From NCBI GenBank assembly GCA_027623555.1, contig JAQBSZ010000026.1, forward strand, positions 1 through 54,646: DNA of 54,646 nt, read 5' to 3'. This document shows positions 1 to 10,601 of this stretch, piece after piece. The DNA comes from Pseudomonadota bacterium. GTDB taxonomy: Bacteria; Pseudomonadota; Gammaproteobacteria; Pseudomonadales; Pseudohongiellaceae. The notes below the pieces were generated by a model. That model had not been told where the DNA came from. It searched no databases and saw only the letters and a program-made list of their open reading frames with translations. Position 1 is the stretch's first letter; every line of letters starts with the position of its first letter. A program made the translations under genes and the position numbers.

Positions 1-160
1 TTCAATCCGCAAACAGAAACGTAAAACAAGTTAATCCACTGAGTTAATTCGATATTTTCTGGGGATACCGCAGGGCCGGACCCCTAATCACAACGTACTG
101 CGAACCAAAACCCTTCCCCCGAGTAAGAGCCCGGCTAGGCTACTTAGCATAGGATTCGTA

Positions 161-193
161 ATACTTGACTAAATTAGTTAGGTATTCGATAAT
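161..193 (+). promoter_or_regulatory. iscR promoter with type 1 IscR binding site
   Basis: Positions 161-185 match the Enterobacterial type 1 IscR consensus, as I recall it, at 24 of 25 positions: left half ATACTTGACT, right half TAGTTAGGTAT. The only mismatch is T at site position 19. The site contains the -35 element TTGACT (164-169); a -10 GATAAT lies at 188-193 with an 18-base spacer. Holo-IscR ([2Fe-2S]) bound here would block RNA polymerase, giving the classic negative feedback on the isc operon. The iscR start is 34 bases downstream of the -10. Confidence 0.85.
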
Positions 194-226
194 TTCCCCC
201 ATTATTCTGGCGAATGAGGCCAAGCC

Positions 227-736
227 ATGCGATTAACTACCAAAGGTAGATATGCGGTAACTGCCATGTTGGACCTGGCGTTGCATAAAAACCAGGGGCC
301 GGTGAGCCTGGCCGATATCTCACAACGGCAGGCTATTTCTCTGTCGTACCTTGAACAACTTTTCGCCAAGCTGAGAAAAGGTTTGTTGGTGAGCAGCGTT
401 AGAGGCCCCGGTGGTGGGTATGAGCTGAAAGGCAGTTCTGATGCAATTTTTATCGCGGAGATCATCGACGCTGTGAATGAATCTGTCGATACTACCAGAT
501 GCCAGGGCACTGGCGATTGCCAGGGAGGTGAAACCTGCCTGACTCATTATCTCTGGGAAGATCTCAGCGAGCAGATTCATAGCTTTCTGGAAGGTATCAG
601 CCTGGATGATCTCGTGGCCAAGAGTGAAGTTAAACGAATCGCGCAACATCAGGACCGAAAGCAACTCAATCTATCTAAAAACATGAGTGACATCGGTGAA
701 ACTAACGAATTGAGAATACCGGCAAACACCCTGTAA
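227..736 (+). CDS. iscR: IscR, Rrf2-family [2Fe-2S] transcription regulator
   Basis: IscR senses Fe-S cluster status and controls the isc operon. The 169-residue product begins [11 protein letters not shown], the typical Rrf2 winged-helix N-terminus. The three cluster cysteines are at residues 92, 98 and 104 and the fourth ligand His at 107, exactly the E. coli numbering, so it should bind a [2Fe-2S] cluster. A GAGG ribosome site at 216-219 supports the ATG. It is the first gene of a complete ISC operon and has a near-perfect type 1 IscR site upstream, so autorepression is expected. The last 35 or so residues are a polar, low-complexity tail of the kind that varies within the family. Confidence 0.96.
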   Translation: MRLTTKGRYAVTAMLDLALHKNQGPVSLADISQRQAISLSYLEQLFAKLRKGLLVSSVRGPGGGYELKGSSDAIFIAEIIDAVNESVDTTRCQGTGDCQGGETCLTHYLWEDLSEQIHSFLEGISLDDLVAKSEVKRIAQHQDRKQLNLSKNMSDIGETNELRIPANTL

Positions 737-757
737 GCAGTAAGGGCGGAGAACAAC

Positions 758-1972
758 ATGCACTTCCCTATTTATTTCGACTATTCAGCGACCTCACCCG
801 TCGATCCTCGGGTGGCTGAAAAAATGGCTGAATGCCTTACCCTGGAAGGCAATTTTGGAAATCCAGCCTCGCGATCGCATCTGCCAGGCTGGAAAGCCGA
901 AGAAGCGGTTGAAACGGCGCGCCGCCAGGTAGCAGATTTATTGAATTGTGATCCCCGGGAAATTGTCTGGACTTCTGGAGCAACAGAAGCGGATAACCTG
1001 GCAATCAAAGGTGCAGCGCATTTCTACAATAAGAAGGGCAAGCACATTATCACCTCGAAAATCGAACACAAGGCTGTGTTGGACAGTTGTCGGCAACTGG
1101 AGCGCGAGGGATACGAAGTCACTTACCTAGATCCGGATACTTCCGGTCTCATTTCACCCGAAGTCGTCGCGGACGCGATCAGGCCTGACACGATCCTCGT
1201 TTCCTTGATGCATGTGAATAATGAGATTGGTGTCATCAACGATATTGCAGCAATCGGCAGGGTTACTCGTGAGAAAAAAGTAATCTTTCACGTAGATGCC
1301 GCACAGAGCGTTGGAAAAATTGCGATCGATCTGGATGCGATGCAGGTCGACCTGATGTCTGTCACTGCACACAAGATCTACGGACCAAAGGGAATCGGTG
1401 CACTGTATGTGAGGCGCAAGCCGCGCGTGCGCATTGAGCCACAGATGCATGGTGGTGGTCACGAGCGAGGCATGCGTTCAGGTACTCTACCGACTCATCA
1501 GATTGTTGGTATGGGAGAGGCATTCCGCATTGCCAAAGAAGAAATGGGCGAAGAAAATGCGCGCATTCTTTCGCTGCGCAACAGACTTCTGGCTGGCTTC
1601 AAAGATATGGAAGAGGTCTATGTAAATGGCGACATCGATAATCGAGTCGCTGGTAATCTCAACATCAGTTTCAATTTTGTGGAAGGTGAATCATTGATGA
1701 TGGCACTACGGGATTTGGCGGTATCTTCAGGTTCAGCCTGTACCTCCGCGAGCCTTGAGCCATCGTATGTGCTCAGAGCATTAGGATTGAACGATGAACT
1801 GGCGCATAGTTCGTTACGAATTACGATTGGAAGATTTACAACTGAAGAAGAAGTCGATTACGCGGTTGAGAAGATACACGGAGCCGTCGCTAAACTAAGA
1901 GAGCTGTCACCTCTTTGGGATATGTTCAAAGATGGGGTAGATCTGAATCAGGTTCAATGGGCTGCACATTAG
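758..1972 (+). CDS. iscS: Cysteine desulfurase IscS
   Basis: PLP enzyme that takes sulfur from L-cysteine and passes it as persulfide to IscU and other acceptors. The 404-residue product has the PLP lysine at K206 within [10 protein letters not shown] and the catalytic cysteine at C328 within [14 protein letters not shown], both at the E. coli positions. HVDAAQS (residues 178-184) is the PLP-binding aspartate region. Length matches the family exactly. It lies 21 bases after iscR with GGCGGAG in front of the ATG and continues into iscU 15 bases later, so it is co-transcribed under IscR control. Confidence 0.97.
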   Translation: MHFPIYFDYSATSPVDPRVAEKMAECLTLEGNFGNPASRSHLPGWKAEEAVETARRQVADLLNCDPREIVWTSGATEADNLAIKGAAHFYNKKGKHIITSKIEHKAVLDSCRQLEREGYEVTYLDPDTSGLISPEVVADAIRPDTILVSLMHVNNEIGVINDIAAIGRVTREKKVIFHVDAAQSVGKIAIDLDAMQVDLMSVTAHKIYGPKGIGALYVRRKPRVRIEPQMHGGGHERGMRSGTLPTHQIVGMGEAFRIAKEEMGEENARILSLRNRLLAGFKDMEEVYVNGDIDNRVAGNLNISFNFVEGESLMMALRDLAVSSGSACTSASLEPSYVLRALGLNDELAHSSLRITIGRFTTEEEVDYAVEKIHGAVAKLRELSPLWDMFKDGVDLNQVQWAAH

Positions 1973-1987
1973 GCCAGAGAGGAAATC

Positions 1988-2383
1988 ATGGCATATTCAG
2001 ACAAAGTATTAGATCACTACGAGAATCCACGCAATGTTGGCAAGCTGGATGATGATGATAGAAATGTGGGCACTGGCATGGTAGGAGCCCCGGCCTGTGG
2101 CGATGTAATGCGCCTGCAGATCAAGGTAAATGACGCTGGTGTGATTGAGGATGCCAAGTTCAAGACCTACGGTTGCGGTTCTGCCATCGCATCCAGTTCG
2201 CTGCTAACTGAATGGGTGAAGGGACGATCTCTTGATGAAGCGACTATGATAAAGAACAAAGATATCGCCGATGAACTGGGATTGCCGCCGGTCAAGATTC
2301 ACTGTTCAGTGTTAGCCGAAGATGCAATCAAAGCGGCGATAGCCGATGTGAAGCAGAAGCGGGAAAGTGCCGGCGGGGCCTGA
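1988..2383 (+). CDS. iscU: IscU Fe-S cluster assembly scaffold
   Basis: Scaffold on which nascent [2Fe-2S] and [4Fe-4S] clusters are built. The 131-residue protein keeps the three cluster cysteines C37, C63 and C106, the modulating aspartate D39, and the LPPVK motif (99-103) that the HscA chaperone recognises. GAGAGGAAA sits just upstream of the ATG. It lies between iscS and iscA in the usual order; the partner chaperones HscB and HscA are encoded in the same operon. Near-invariant family, high certainty. Confidence 0.97.
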   Translation: MAYSDKVLDHYENPRNVGKLDDDDRNVGTGMVGAPACGDVMRLQIKVNDAGVIEDAKFKTYGCGSAIASSSLLTEWVKGRSLDEATMIKNKDIADELGLPPVKIHCSVLAEDAIKAAIADVKQKRESAGGA

Positions 2384-2421
2384 TGGACCCGTAGTCGAAC
2401 GCAGGAGGGATATGTACTGAG

Positions 2422-2745
2422 ATGGCTATTTCAATCACAGATAGCGCGGCGAAACATGTTGCCGAACAGCTTCAGACCAGGGGCCATGGCCTTGGCATCC
2501 GGGTAGGTGTAACCACAACCGGATGTTCCGGTATGGCTTATGTGCTGGAATTTGTCGATAAGGTGGAAGTGGGTGACCGGGTGTTTGAAGAGCAAGGCGT
2601 AAAAATCGTCGTCGATCCGAAATCCCTGGTTTATATCGATGGTACTGAAATGGATTTTGTTAAGCAGGGTATTAACGAAGGATTCGAGTTCAAGAATCCC
2701 AATGCCAAGGGTGAATGTGGATGCGGTGAGAGCTTTAACGTTTAG
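2422..2745 (+). CDS. iscA: IscA A-type Fe-S carrier
   Basis: A-type carrier that moves clusters from IscU to apo-proteins. The 107 residues carry the three family cysteines at C35 (TTGCSGMAY) and C99/C101 (GECGCGESF). The start is ATG at 2422. The only strong ribosome site, AGGAGG at 2403-2408, is 13 bases away and is followed by a separate out-of-frame ATG-TAC-TGA at 2412-2420, a two-codon reading frame ending one base before the iscA start. This may be chance or may affect initiation. Position inside the isc operon makes the IscA name secure relative to ErpA or SufA. Confidence 0.95.
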   Translation: MAISITDSAAKHVAEQLQTRGHGLGIRVGVTTTGCSGMAYVLEFVDKVEVGDRVFEEQGVKIVVDPKSLVYIDGTEMDFVKQGINEGFEFKNPNAKGECGCGESFNV

Positions 2746-2823
2746 CGCTAAAGTTCACAATGATTCGCCAAGAATCAGGTAACAAAGCGCGTCAATCCAG
2801 CCAAATCTAAAACCGATCCTGTT

Positions 2824-3357
2824 GTGCAGCAAATCACCAAAAACTTTTTCCGACTTTTCGCAATCACCGAATCATTCGAAGTAGACCTGGAGTTGCTGGC
2901 CGAAAAATACCGGGAACTGCAGGTTGAGACGCATCCTGATCGTTTCGCCGCTGGATCAGAGCAGGAGAAGCTTCATGCAGTGCAACTCAGCAGTTACCTA
3001 AATGAGGCCTACGACACGTTAAGGTTGCCACTAAAACGTGCCGCCTATCTGCTGTCGCTGCATGATCTGGACGTGAAACAGGTCAATCAAGGTGAGTTAG
3101 GCATGGATCTGCTCATGGAGCAGATGCAACTCAGGGAAGCGCTTGAAGAATTGCCTGAAGATGAATCAGCACTGACCGAATTGGCATCGCTGAAGTGGGA
3201 CGTTCAGGAAAAACTAGAGCGACGTCAACAGAATTTTGCCTCTTATCTGGACAATGGTGAATTTGTTGCCGCCAAGAAACTATTTCATGAGATGCAGTTT
3301 TTGAACAAGCTGCTGAAGGAAATCGAGAGTGGTGAAGAACAGAGATTGGGATACTAG
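2824..3357 (+). CDS. hscB: HscB J-domain co-chaperone
   Basis: J-type co-chaperone that delivers IscU to HscA and stimulates its ATPase. The 177-residue product (E. coli 171) has an N-terminal J-domain with the HPD tripeptide in VETHPDRFAA, near residue 39, and a C-terminal three-helix bundle for IscU binding. The start is taken as GTG at 2824 because the protein beginning MQQITKNFFRLF aligns with known HscB N-termini; no clear ribosome site is visible before it. A 78-base gap separates it from iscA and 18 bases from hscA. Confidence 0.93.
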   Translation: MQQITKNFFRLFAITESFEVDLELLAEKYRELQVETHPDRFAAGSEQEKLHAVQLSSYLNEAYDTLRLPLKRAAYLLSLHDLDVKQVNQGELGMDLLMEQMQLREALEELPEDESALTELASLKWDVQEKLERRQQNFASYLDNGEFVAAKKLFHEMQFLNKLLKEIESGEEQRLGY

Positions 3358-3375
3358 AGAATCTTAAGTGTACAA

Positions 3376-5268
3376 ATGGCCTTGCTAAAAATATCAGAAC
3401 CCGGCGGTAAACCTGCTGCACCCGCCCACCGCCTGGCCGTAGGAATCGATCTGGGCACAACCAATTCCCTGGTGGCGGCCAGGTGTGGACGTGGGGTGGA
3501 AATTCTGCCGGACTCCGCCGGGAAACATCTGCTGCCATCGGTAGTGCAATACTTCAAAGGCAAGCCGCCACTGGTAGGCGCCGAAGCAAAGCTGGCATCA
3601 CTAGGTAATCCGGCCAACACTATTGTTTCGGTCAAGCGCCTGCTGGGCAAAAGCGCAGCCGAGATACGCGCCAGCGATCGTTTTGGCAAATACCAGCTTG
3701 ATGCTTCCCGCGATGAAAACGCGCCGGCAATTCTGACTGTGGCTGGCACAAAAGATCCGGTGGAAGTGTCAGCCGATATTCTGCGAGTGCTGGTGAAGCG
3801 CGCCGAAGAATGCATGCGGGGAGAGTTGGAGGGCGCAGTCATTACTGTCCCGGCCTATTTTAACGATGCCCAACGCCAACAAACTCGGGATGCGGCCCGG
3901 CTGGCTGGCCTCAATGTACTGCGGTTATTGAATGAACCAACCGCTGCTGCTGTAGCCTATGGTCTGGAGAGCAAGGACCAGGGCAATGTCATTGTCTTCG
4001 ATCTGGGTGGAGGTACCTTCGATGTTTCTCTGCTGAGTTTGCAAAAAGGTGTCTTTGAAGTGTTGGCCACCGGGGGTGACACCTCCCTGGGGGGAGATGA
4101 TTTTGATTATTTACTGGCCGACTGGATTGCCTCCCAGGCAATGCCTGAAAAGACCCTGGATGCAAGGAGCCATGGAGAGCTACTGCATTATGCCAATGAA
4201 GTAATACATCGCTTGAGCGAGGGCGAAGCAGTAACCCTCGACAGCGGTAACTGGACTGTGTCCCTTGACACACCGCAATTTGCCGAACTCGCCAAAGACT
4301 TGATAGCACGCACTATTAATATCTGCCGTAGAGTGCTGCGCGATGCAGCGCTGCCAGTTGCTGCAATTGACAATATTATTCTGGTTGGTGGTGCCACTCG
4401 CATGCCTGTTATCCGGGACGCCGTCGCCGACTTCTTCGGTAAGCCACCCCTGACCGACATCGACCCGGATAGAGTCGTGGCCATCGGTGCCGGTATTCAG
4501 GCGGATGTACTAATAGGCAACAAATCGGCGGACAATTTTTTGCTGCTCGATGTCAATCCCCTGTCGCTGGGTATCGAAACCATGGGTGAGCTCGTGGAGA
4601 AAATAATTCCCCGCAATACGACGATCCCAGTATCGCGGGCCCAGGAATTCACCACCTTCAAAGACGGTCAGAGCGCCATGATTCTGCATGTAGTGCAAGG
4701 CGAGCGGGAGTTGGTAAGCGATTGCCGTTCGCTGGCTCGCTTCGAATTGCGCGGCATACCCCCGATGGTGGCAGGTGCCGCCAAGATTCGGGTTACGTTT
4801 CAGGTGGATGCCGATGGTTTGCTGAGCGTGAATGCTGAAGAACTCAGCACCGGGAAGAGTTCTGAGATTCAAGTGAAGCCGAGCTTTGGTCTGGATGCGG
4901 GGTCGATTGAACAGATGCTGAAGGCGTCCCATGAACATGCCCATAACGATATGGAGTTGCGGGCTCTGAAAGAGGCGCAACTGGAAGCGACGCAATTGAT
5001 CGATGCGATCGAGGCGGCGAAACAGGTCGACTCTGATCTGCTGGATGCAGCAGATTCTGCCCGCATTGCAACGGCTATGGACGAACTCAAGTTGGCCATG
5101 GAAAAAAGTGGTAGTAATCGTATCCATGAACTGGTTGAAAAACTGAATCGGGTGAGCAGTGATTTTGCTGCCCGTCGCATGGATCTTCGTATTGGTGAGG
5201 CGCTCAGGGGAGTATCTATCGATAATGTGAGACATGCCGGTGAGGCTACGGAACAATCCACTGAATGA
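3376..5268 (+). CDS. hscA: HscA, Hsp70-type chaperone for Fe-S transfer
   Basis: Specialised Hsp70 that binds the LPPVK loop of IscU and uses ATP to promote cluster release. The 630-residue product has the Hsp70 signatures in order: [12 protein letters not shown] (near residue 24), the phosphate-binding [13 protein letters not shown] (about 210), the adenosine-site VGGATRMP (about 338), then a substrate-binding domain from about 395 and a helical lid. As in HscA, and unlike DnaK, it lacks the acidic EEVD-like DnaK tail and is more divergent. It lies between hscB and fdx; the 3' end precedes the fdx start by 25 bases. Confidence 0.96.
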   Translation: MALLKISEPGGKPAAPAHRLAVGIDLGTTNSLVAARCGRGVEILPDSAGKHLLPSVVQYFKGKPPLVGAEAKLASLGNPANTIVSVKRLLGKSAAEIRASDRFGKYQLDASRDENAPAILTVAGTKDPVEVSADILRVLVKRAEECMRGELEGAVITVPAYFNDAQRQQTRDAARLAGLNVLRLLNEPTAAAVAYGLESKDQGNVIVFDLGGGTFDVSLLSLQKGVFEVLATGGDTSLGGDDFDYLLADWIASQAMPEKTLDARSHGELLHYANEVIHRLSEGEAVTLDSGNWTVSLDTPQFAELAKDLIARTINICRRVLRDAALPVAAIDNIILVGGATRMPVIRDAVADFFGKPPLTDIDPDRVVAIGAGIQADVLIGNKSADNFLLLDVNPLSLGIETMGELVEKIIPRNTTIPVSRAQEFTTFKDGQSAMILHVVQGERELVSDCRSLARFELRGIPPMVAGAAKIRVTFQVDADGLLSVNAEELSTGKSSEIQVKPSFGLDAGSIEQMLKASHEHAHNDMELRALKEAQLEATQLIDAIEAAKQVDSDLLDAADSARIATAMDELKLAMEKSGSNRIHELVEKLNRVSSDFAARRMDLRIGEALRGVSIDNVRHAGEATEQSTE

Positions 5269-5293
5269 GACATCTGGGATACTGACACCACTT

Positions 5294-5632
5294 ATGCCGA
5301 AACTGATATTCCTTCCACATGAAATAATTTGCCCGGAAGGAGCGGAGATTGATGCGCAGCCGGGCGAGACCATTCTCAATGCGGCGCTGGCCAATAAGAT
5401 TGCCATAGAACACGCCTGTGAGAAGTCCTGTGCCTGCACCACTTGCCATATCATCGTGCGAGAAGGCTTTGATTCTCTTGAGGAAGCCGAGGAAAACGAG
5501 GAAGACTACCTGGACAAGGCCTGGGGACTGGAGCCAGAGTCACGCCTCAGCTGTCAGGCGCTGATAAGCGATGAAGACCTGGTTATCGAAATACCCAAGT
5601 ACACCATCAATATGGTGTCGGAGGATCACTAG
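5294..5632 (+). CDS. fdx: [2Fe-2S] adrenodoxin-type ferredoxin Fdx
   Basis: Electron donor for Fe-S assembly. The 112-residue product has cluster cysteines C42, C48, C51 and C87 plus the extra conserved C46, the ISC-ferredoxin numbering. The start is ATG 5294 ([10 protein letters not shown]), which gives the family's N-terminus; the open frame extends upstream to 5234 but that part overlaps hscA and does not resemble the family. iscX begins one base after the stop, with GGAGG at 5620-5624 inside the fdx coding end. Confidence 0.95.
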   Translation: MPKLIFLPHEIICPEGAEIDAQPGETILNAALANKIAIEHACEKSCACTTCHIIVREGFDSLEEAEENEEDYLDKAWGLEPESRLSCQALISDEDLVIEIPKYTINMVSEDH

Positions 5633-5633
5633 A

Positions 5634-5831
5634 ATGAAATGGACAGATGTGTACGACATTGCAATCGAGCTGGCTGATGGCCACCCGGACACAGATCCTC
5701 AGTATGTCAATTTTGTTGAGCTGCGAAACTGGGTCCTGGAACTGGATGATTTTGATGATGATCCGGACCATTGTGGTGAGAAAATACTGGAAGCAATTCA
5801 GGCGGCCTGGATTGCCGAAATAGCCGACTAA
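5634..5831 (+). CDS. iscX: IscX (YfhJ) acidic Fe-S assembly regulator
   Basis: Small acidic protein that binds IscS and modulates its desulfurase activity, possibly as an iron adaptor. The 65-residue product begins MKWTDVYDIAIELAD and contains DDFDDDPDHCGEKIL, the conserved acidic surface motif. The ATG starts one base after the fdx stop with GGAGG nine bases before it. It is the last gene of the isc operon. Confidence 0.95.
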   Translation: MKWTDVYDIAIELADGHPDTDPQYVNFVELRNWVLELDDFDDDPDHCGEKILEAIQAAWIAEIAD

Positions 5832-5838
5832 TATCCTG

Positions 5839-5921
5839 AAATACAGGGCTTTTTCTGCTTCTATTTCGCCCGTATTTCGAGCCAGAAAAGCGTACAAATT
5901 CGTGGCATAACCACGTATAAT
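5839..5921 (+). promoter_or_regulatory. isc end hairpin and candidate ndk promoter
   Basis: An imperfect inverted repeat, 5839-5849 against 5868-5877 with one bulged base and an 18-base T-rich loop, follows iscX and may attenuate the isc transcript. A TATAAT hexamer at 5916-5921 lies 37 bases before ndk; no good -35 is seen. Just before the hexamer is a short dyad, CGTGG (5901-5905) and CCACG (5911-5915). The assignments are suggestive only. Confidence 0.35.
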
Positions 5922-5957
5922 GCGCGCACTTTTGCACACTGAATATTGAGGTTTAGG

Positions 5958-6380
5958 ATGGCGGTCGAACGTACTCTTTCCATAATCAAACCGGATGCGG
6001 TAGCCAAGAATGTGATTGGTGAAATCTACGGCCGTTTTGAGAAAGCCGGGCTGAAAATTGCGGCTGCCAAGATGTTGCAGCTCAATGATGAATCAGCCGG
6101 TGGATTCTATGCAGAGCACAAGGGTAAGCCATTCTATGCCGATCTGATCGAATTCATGACATCAGGGCCGGTAATGGTGCAGGTACTCGAAGGTGAAGGT
6201 GCCGTTATGCTCAACCGTGAGCTGATGGGTGCTACCAATCCTGCCGAGGCAGAACCCGGTACTATCCGGGCAGATTTCGCCAAGTCTATCGATGCCAATG
6301 CTGTCCATGGATCGGACTCAACGAATTCAGCTGAGCGCGAAGTCAGCTACTTTTTTTCCGACGAAGAGATCTGTTCCTGA
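5958..6380 (+). CDS. ndk: Nucleoside diphosphate kinase
   Basis: Transfers the gamma phosphate of ATP to NDPs through a phosphohistidine, balancing nucleotide pools. The 140-residue product shows [13 protein letters not shown] at the N-terminus and the active-site histidine in NAVHGSDS (near 118), followed by the conserved [11 protein letters not shown] 5958 is chosen because it gives the family start [14 protein letters not shown]; a GAGG lies seven bases before it. Between isc and rlmN, as in many Gammaproteobacteria. Confidence 0.97.
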   Translation: MAVERTLSIIKPDAVAKNVIGEIYGRFEKAGLKIAAAKMLQLNDESAGGFYAEHKGKPFYADLIEFMTSGPVMVQVLEGEGAVMLNRELMGATNPAEAEPGTIRADFAKSIDANAVHGSDSTNSAEREVSYFFSDEEICS

Positions 6381-6408
6381 AGCGAATCGCCCTCTGGGTA
6401 ATTTAAGC

Positions 6409-7587
6409 ATGACGGCAACAAATGTTCCAAACCTGGCTGGGATGAGCCGGGAAAATCTGCGATCCCTGTTTGCCAAGCTTGGGGAGAAGCCATTTCGGGC
6501 CGAACAAGTCATGAAGTGGATACATCAGCGTGGTGTGCTGGATTTCGACACCATGACCGATATCAGCAAAGACCTTCGGGAACGCCTCAAACAGACCACG
6601 GAAATTCGCCTTCCCACAATTCTCGAAGACTATGTCTCTGACGATGGCAGTCACAAATGGATTGTTAAAGTGGCCAGTGGCAGCAAGGTGGAGATGGTAT
6701 TTATCCCCGAAGCCGGTCGCGGCACGCTCTGTGTCTCTTCACAGGCTGGCTGTTCTCTGGATTGCAGTTTTTGTGCAACCGGTAAACAGGGTTTTGACAG
6801 TAATTTGAGCAGTGCGGAAATTATCGGGCAACTCTGGTGGGCTAACCAGAAACTCGGTGCCTTCGAAGCTGGCATAGAACGCCCGGTCAGCAATGTGGTC
6901 ATGATGGGAATGGGCGAGCCGCTGCTAAATTTCGATAATGTTATGGAGGCGGTGAACCTGATGATGGATGATTGCGCCTACGGACTATCCAAGCGCAAGG
7001 TTACTATCAGTACTTCAGGTGTGGTTCCGGCTATTGATCGGATGAAGGATTTCACCGATGCCTCAATCGCTATCTCACTGCATGCACCAAATGATGAATT
7101 ACGCAGTCAGCTGGTGCCAATCAACAAAAAATATCCCATCAGCGAGCTGTTCCGGTCAGTGCGCGCCTATATGGCCAGTCTGCCGGACAAGCGGGTGCCC
7201 GTCATCGAATACACGCTTATCGCCGGGATCAATGACCATCGCCAGCACGCGCGCGACCTGGCGGTATTGCTGGAAGATTTTCCCTGCAAGATAAACCTGA
7301 TTCCCTTTAATCCTTTCAGTCTGAGCGATTATCGCCGTCCCAGTGGCTCTTCGGTGACCAATTTTCGCCAGATTTTGCAGAAAGCTGGTTATACGGTAAC
7401 TGTGCGCACAACCCGAGCAGATGACATCGGGGCTGCCTGCGGCCAGTTGGTGGGAGAGGTGACGGATCAGACGCGGCGTAGTGAGCGGCGCAAAAATGCC
7501 GCCAGCCGGGCAAAAGGACAGGCAGATGGCACTGGAAAAGCCTTCGAGTCTACTGATAATCTGGCCGTTACGGCCGACAGACTATAG
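6409..7587 (+). CDS. rlmN: Dual-specificity RNA methyltransferase RlmN
   Basis: Radical-SAM enzyme that methylates C2 of A2503 in 23S rRNA and A37 of some tRNAs, in the cytoplasm. The 392-residue product has the radical-SAM cluster motif [11 protein letters not shown] (about residue 114), the GMGEPLLN motif and the methyl-carrying cysteine in the C-terminal AACGQL segment. ATG 6409 is 28 bases after ndk; upstream in-frame starts fall inside ndk. Needs a [4Fe-4S] cluster, so its place after the isc operon is functionally apt. Confidence 0.96.
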   Translation: MTATNVPNLAGMSRENLRSLFAKLGEKPFRAEQVMKWIHQRGVLDFDTMTDISKDLRERLKQTTEIRLPTILEDYVSDDGSHKWIVKVASGSKVEMVFIPEAGRGTLCVSSQAGCSLDCSFCATGKQGFDSNLSSAEIIGQLWWANQKLGAFEAGIERPVSNVVMMGMGEPLLNFDNVMEAVNLMMDDCAYGLSKRKVTISTSGVVPAIDRMKDFTDASIAISLHAPNDELRSQLVPINKKYPISELFRSVRAYMASLPDKRVPVIEYTLIAGINDHRQHARDLAVLLEDFPCKINLIPFNPFSLSDYRRPSGSSVTNFRQILQKAGYTVTVRTTRADDIGAACGQLVGEVTDQTRRSERRKNAASRAKGQADGTGKAFESTDNLAVTADRL

Positions 7588-7604
7588 TGGAAGGTTGCTA
7601 ATTC

Positions 7605-8426
7605 ATGGCTTTTATCACTTTAGAACAAGCTGGCTCGTCCAGCGGCAGAGTTTTTCGATTCCTGGCGGTGGCATTCGCTACCTGTCTCCTGACGTCCTGC
7701 ATAACCACAACCACTGGCGGGTTCAATGTTAAACCCTCAGAAGAGCAGGCGCTTCAGGACTATATTCAGCTCGCCATCGCTTACTATGATGCCAATGATC
7801 TGACGGGAGCCAGGCGTCACGTCAACAATGCCATGGATCTGAATGACCGGCATACGGATGTCTACACCATGCTGGCATTGATCTTCCAGCGAGAAGGAGA
7901 CTTTGCGGAAGCGGAAGACAATTTCCGGCGTGCCATCAGCCTGGATCGCAACAATTCCAGAGCGCGCAATAATTACGCGGTGTTGTTGTTCAGCATGGAG
8001 CGCTTCGAAGACGCCTTCGAGCAAATGGAGCTTGTTGCTGCTGATTCTAACTATGAGGGCCGCGCAATCGCTTTCGAAAACCTGGGTCGGGCGGCGCTAC
8101 GATCAGGTCGCCGTACCGAAGCAGAGACGGCTTTCTCGCGCGCACTGCAGCTGAATGCCAATCTCTATGTCTCGTCATTAGAACTGGCGCTGCTCAGATT
8201 CGAGAATCAGGACTGGCCCGGCGCTCGAAGCTCCTTTCAGCAGTACTTGACGACAGTGGGCTTCTACAACATTCCTTTTACTCCGCGCGCCTTACTGGCG
8301 GGAATCCAGATCGAGGGCATGTTTCAGAATACCGAGATTGTGAAAAATTTTTCGCTAATATTGTCTACTCTCTATCAGGATTCTCCCGAGTTCGAAAAAT
8401 ACCAGAGGCTGACCGATGCAAACTGA
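7605..8426 (+). CDS. pilW: Type IV pilus pilotin lipoprotein PilW/PilF
   Basis: TPR lipoprotein that helps the PilQ secretin reach and assemble in the outer membrane. The 273-residue product has a signal peptide ending in the lipobox LLTSC near residue 32, then about five to six TPR units through residue 230. It sits between rlmN and rodZ, the conserved position of pilF/pilW. Its 3' end overlaps rodZ by 11 bases, so the two are probably translationally coupled. No other pilus gene is in the window. Confidence 0.9.
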   Translation: MAFITLEQAGSSSGRVFRFLAVAFATCLLTSCITTTTGGFNVKPSEEQALQDYIQLAIAYYDANDLTGARRHVNNAMDLNDRHTDVYTMLALIFQREGDFAEAEDNFRRAISLDRNNSRARNNYAVLLFSMERFEDAFEQMELVAADSNYEGRAIAFENLGRAALRSGRRTEAETAFSRALQLNANLYVSSLELALLRFENQDWPGARSSFQQYLTTVGFYNIPFTPRALLAGIQIEGMFQNTEIVKNFSLILSTLYQDSPEFEKYQRLTDAN

Positions 8427-9423
8427 GCAGCAAGCAGAACTGCTGTCTGATGAGGTTGGTGAGCAGGAGTCAAAACCTTCTGCTGGTGAGATATTGCTAC
8501 AAGCGAGATTGATCCGAGGATTCAGCGAGAAAGAAGTTGCTGATCGCCTGCACATAACAATGCATTACGTTAAGGCGCTTGAAGCGGACAGATATGAAAA
8601 GCTACCTGGCGCCGTTTTTGCAAAAGGCTATATCAAGAGTTATGCCCTGATACTGGACCTTGATCCAGAAATGGTGCTGGAGCGCTATACCGAGTTTACT
8701 AACCAAGCTTTGGAGCAGGAAGCCAGTAGGCAACGAGTACGCCGCCGGCGCGATAAGAATAGACCCTGGGTGATAGTCAGTGTTGTCGTGTTTATTGGTG
8801 GTTTTGCAGGGTTATGGGCCTACAATAGTTTCTTTGCTGACATCGACACGGATAGCTCTACCACGCCCCTTGTAGATGCTAGAGACATTCAGGATTTGGG
8901 GGTTGCCGCTACGCCCGCACGGATAGCTGCTCAACCCGCGGTGGCAGAAACCGTGGTAATACAACCGCCTACGCAGGCAATTAGTTCACCAGCGATAGAA
9001 CCGGAAGCTAGCCCAGATCTGCCGACTGCCTTAAGTATTCTTGCTGAGGATGCGCGCTCTGTACCGGCGCAAACGGCAACAGATACGCCAGACATGAAAG
9101 CAGCCACGACAGACACACTTCCTGCAGAGGAAGTTGGCAATGAACCAGCCCAACGGCTGATTGAAATCGGTGCCGCCGGGGAAGATGTGCTGCAAATCTC
9201 TTTCAGTGATGAAAGTTTTATTGAAGTGAATGACCGTCTGGATAACCGGATTCACCGGGGAGTGCAACGCAAGGGAGACATCGTGCAGATTACCGGCAGT
9301 GCACCATTTACTATTCTGTTAGGAGACGCTCCCTTCACTCGCCTCACTTTCAACGGAACCGAAATCGACGTCTCTGATGATATTCGCATCGACAACTCAG
9401 CCCGTCTGACTGTAGGCTTGTAG
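8416..9423 (+). CDS. rodZ: RodZ cell-shape protein
   Basis: Membrane protein linking MreB to the elongation machinery. The 335 residues contain an N-terminal Xre-type helix-turn-helix (about 25-95), a basic juxtamembrane patch (RRRRDKNR), one membrane helix (about 116-136), a Pro/Ala/Thr-rich periplasmic linker and a C-terminal DUF4115 beta domain (about 255-330). Domain order and length are typical. Overlaps pilW by 11 bases and is followed 16 bases later by ispG. Confidence 0.94.
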   Translation: MQTEQQAELLSDEVGEQESKPSAGEILLQARLIRGFSEKEVADRLHITMHYVKALEADRYEKLPGAVFAKGYIKSYALILDLDPEMVLERYTEFTNQALEQEASRQRVRRRRDKNRPWVIVSVVVFIGGFAGLWAYNSFFADIDTDSSTTPLVDARDIQDLGVAATPARIAAQPAVAETVVIQPPTQAISSPAIEPEASPDLPTALSILAEDARSVPAQTATDTPDMKAATTDTLPAEEVGNEPAQRLIEIGAAGEDVLQISFSDESFIEVNDRLDNRIHRGVQRKGDIVQITGSAPFTILLGDAPFTRLTFNGTEIDVSDDIRIDNSARLTVGL

Positions 9424-9439
9424 TTTCGTTGACGACCCC

Positions 9440-10552
9440 ATGAAAGCACACCCCCATATTGTTCGCCGCAAGACTCGCCAGATCATGGTTGGCAATGTCC
9501 CTGTTGGGGGCAATGCACCTATTTCTGTGCAGAGCATGACCAACACGGAAACTACCGACGTCGAAGCTACGCTGGAGCAGATTAACCGGCTGGTGGCAGC
9601 CGGTGTGGATATTGTCAGGGTGTCGGTTCCAACCATGGACGCAGCCGAGGCGTTCAAGAAGATCAGGAGCCGGGTTGCCGCGCCTCTGGTTGCGGATATT
9701 CATTTCGACTATCGCATTGCACTGCAAGTCCTGGAGTATGGAGTCGATTGTCTGCGCATCAATCCAGGCAATATTGGCAGTGAAGAACGGATTCGCGCGG
9801 TTATCGACAGCGCCAAAGACAAAGGCATTCCTCTGCGAATCGGAGTCAACGCTGGTTCGCTGGGCAAGGCCTTGTTGCGAAAGTACAAGGAACCGTCGGC
9901 AAATGCGATGGTCGAGTCGGCACTCAACCAGATCGAAATTCTCGATAAGCTGGATTTTCAAAATTTCAAAATTAGTCTGAAGGCGTCGGAAATATTTATG
10001 ACGCTGGCAGCCTATCGTGGACTAGCCGATCAGATTGAGCAGCCCTTTCATCTCGGCATTACCGAGGCAGGTGGACTGCGCTCGGGTACGGTGAAGTCTG
10101 CTATCGGCCTGGGTGCCTTGCTGATGGAAGGCATCGGTGACACGATTCGAGTTTCGTTGGCGGCAGACCCGGTGGAAGAAGTAAAGGTGGGGTTTGATAT
10201 TCTCAGATCGCTGGGATTGCGGCACAAGGGAGTGAACCTGGTGGCCTGCCCGAGTTGTTCGCGACAAAATTTCGATGTGATCTCGGTAGTTAACGAACTG
10301 GAGACTCGATTGGAAGACATAACCACTCCAATCGATGTGGCAGTAATTGGGTGTATCGTAAACGGACCGGGCGAAGCGAAAGTGGCGGAGATCGGGCTTA
10401 CGGGTGCCAGTCCCAACAATCTGGTTTACGTGGACGGGATTCCCGACCACAAGATCAACAATGACAGTCTGGTGGACGAACTCGAAGAGATGGTTCGTCA
10501 ACGAGTCGCCCGAAAACTGGACGAGGAAAAAGACATTATTGCCTCGGGTTAA
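9440..10552 (+). CDS. ispG: 4-hydroxy-3-methylbut-2-enyl-diphosphate synthase IspG
   Basis: [4Fe-4S] enzyme of the MEP isoprenoid pathway that converts MEcPP to HMBPP. The 370-residue product shows [11 protein letters not shown] near the N-terminus, and C-terminal cluster ligands in [10 protein letters not shown] and [11 protein letters not shown]. Length and motifs match the bacterial two-domain form. Between rodZ and hisS, the conserved neighbourhood. Confidence 0.96.
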   Translation: MKAHPHIVRRKTRQIMVGNVPVGGNAPISVQSMTNTETTDVEATLEQINRLVAAGVDIVRVSVPTMDAAEAFKKIRSRVAAPLVADIHFDYRIALQVLEYGVDCLRINPGNIGSEERIRAVIDSAKDKGIPLRIGVNAGSLGKALLRKYKEPSANAMVESALNQIEILDKLDFQNFKISLKASEIFMTLAAYRGLADQIEQPFHLGITEAGGLRSGTVKSAIGLGALLMEGIGDTIRVSLAADPVEEVKVGFDILRSLGLRHKGVNLVACPSCSRQNFDVISVVNELETRLEDITTPIDVAVIGCIVNGPGEAKVAEIGLTGASPNNLVYVDGIPDHKINNDSLVDELEEMVRQRVARKLDEEKDIIASG

Positions 10553-10601
10553 GCTCAACCTCGAATCCAGAGCGTTCCGAACACGCAGGCAGCACAGCAT
10601 T

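Noticed and set aside
4510..5454. 314-codon minus-strand open frame opposite hscA and fdx
   Set aside because: Entirely antisense to well-conserved genes, no family resemblance; a by-product of codon bias.
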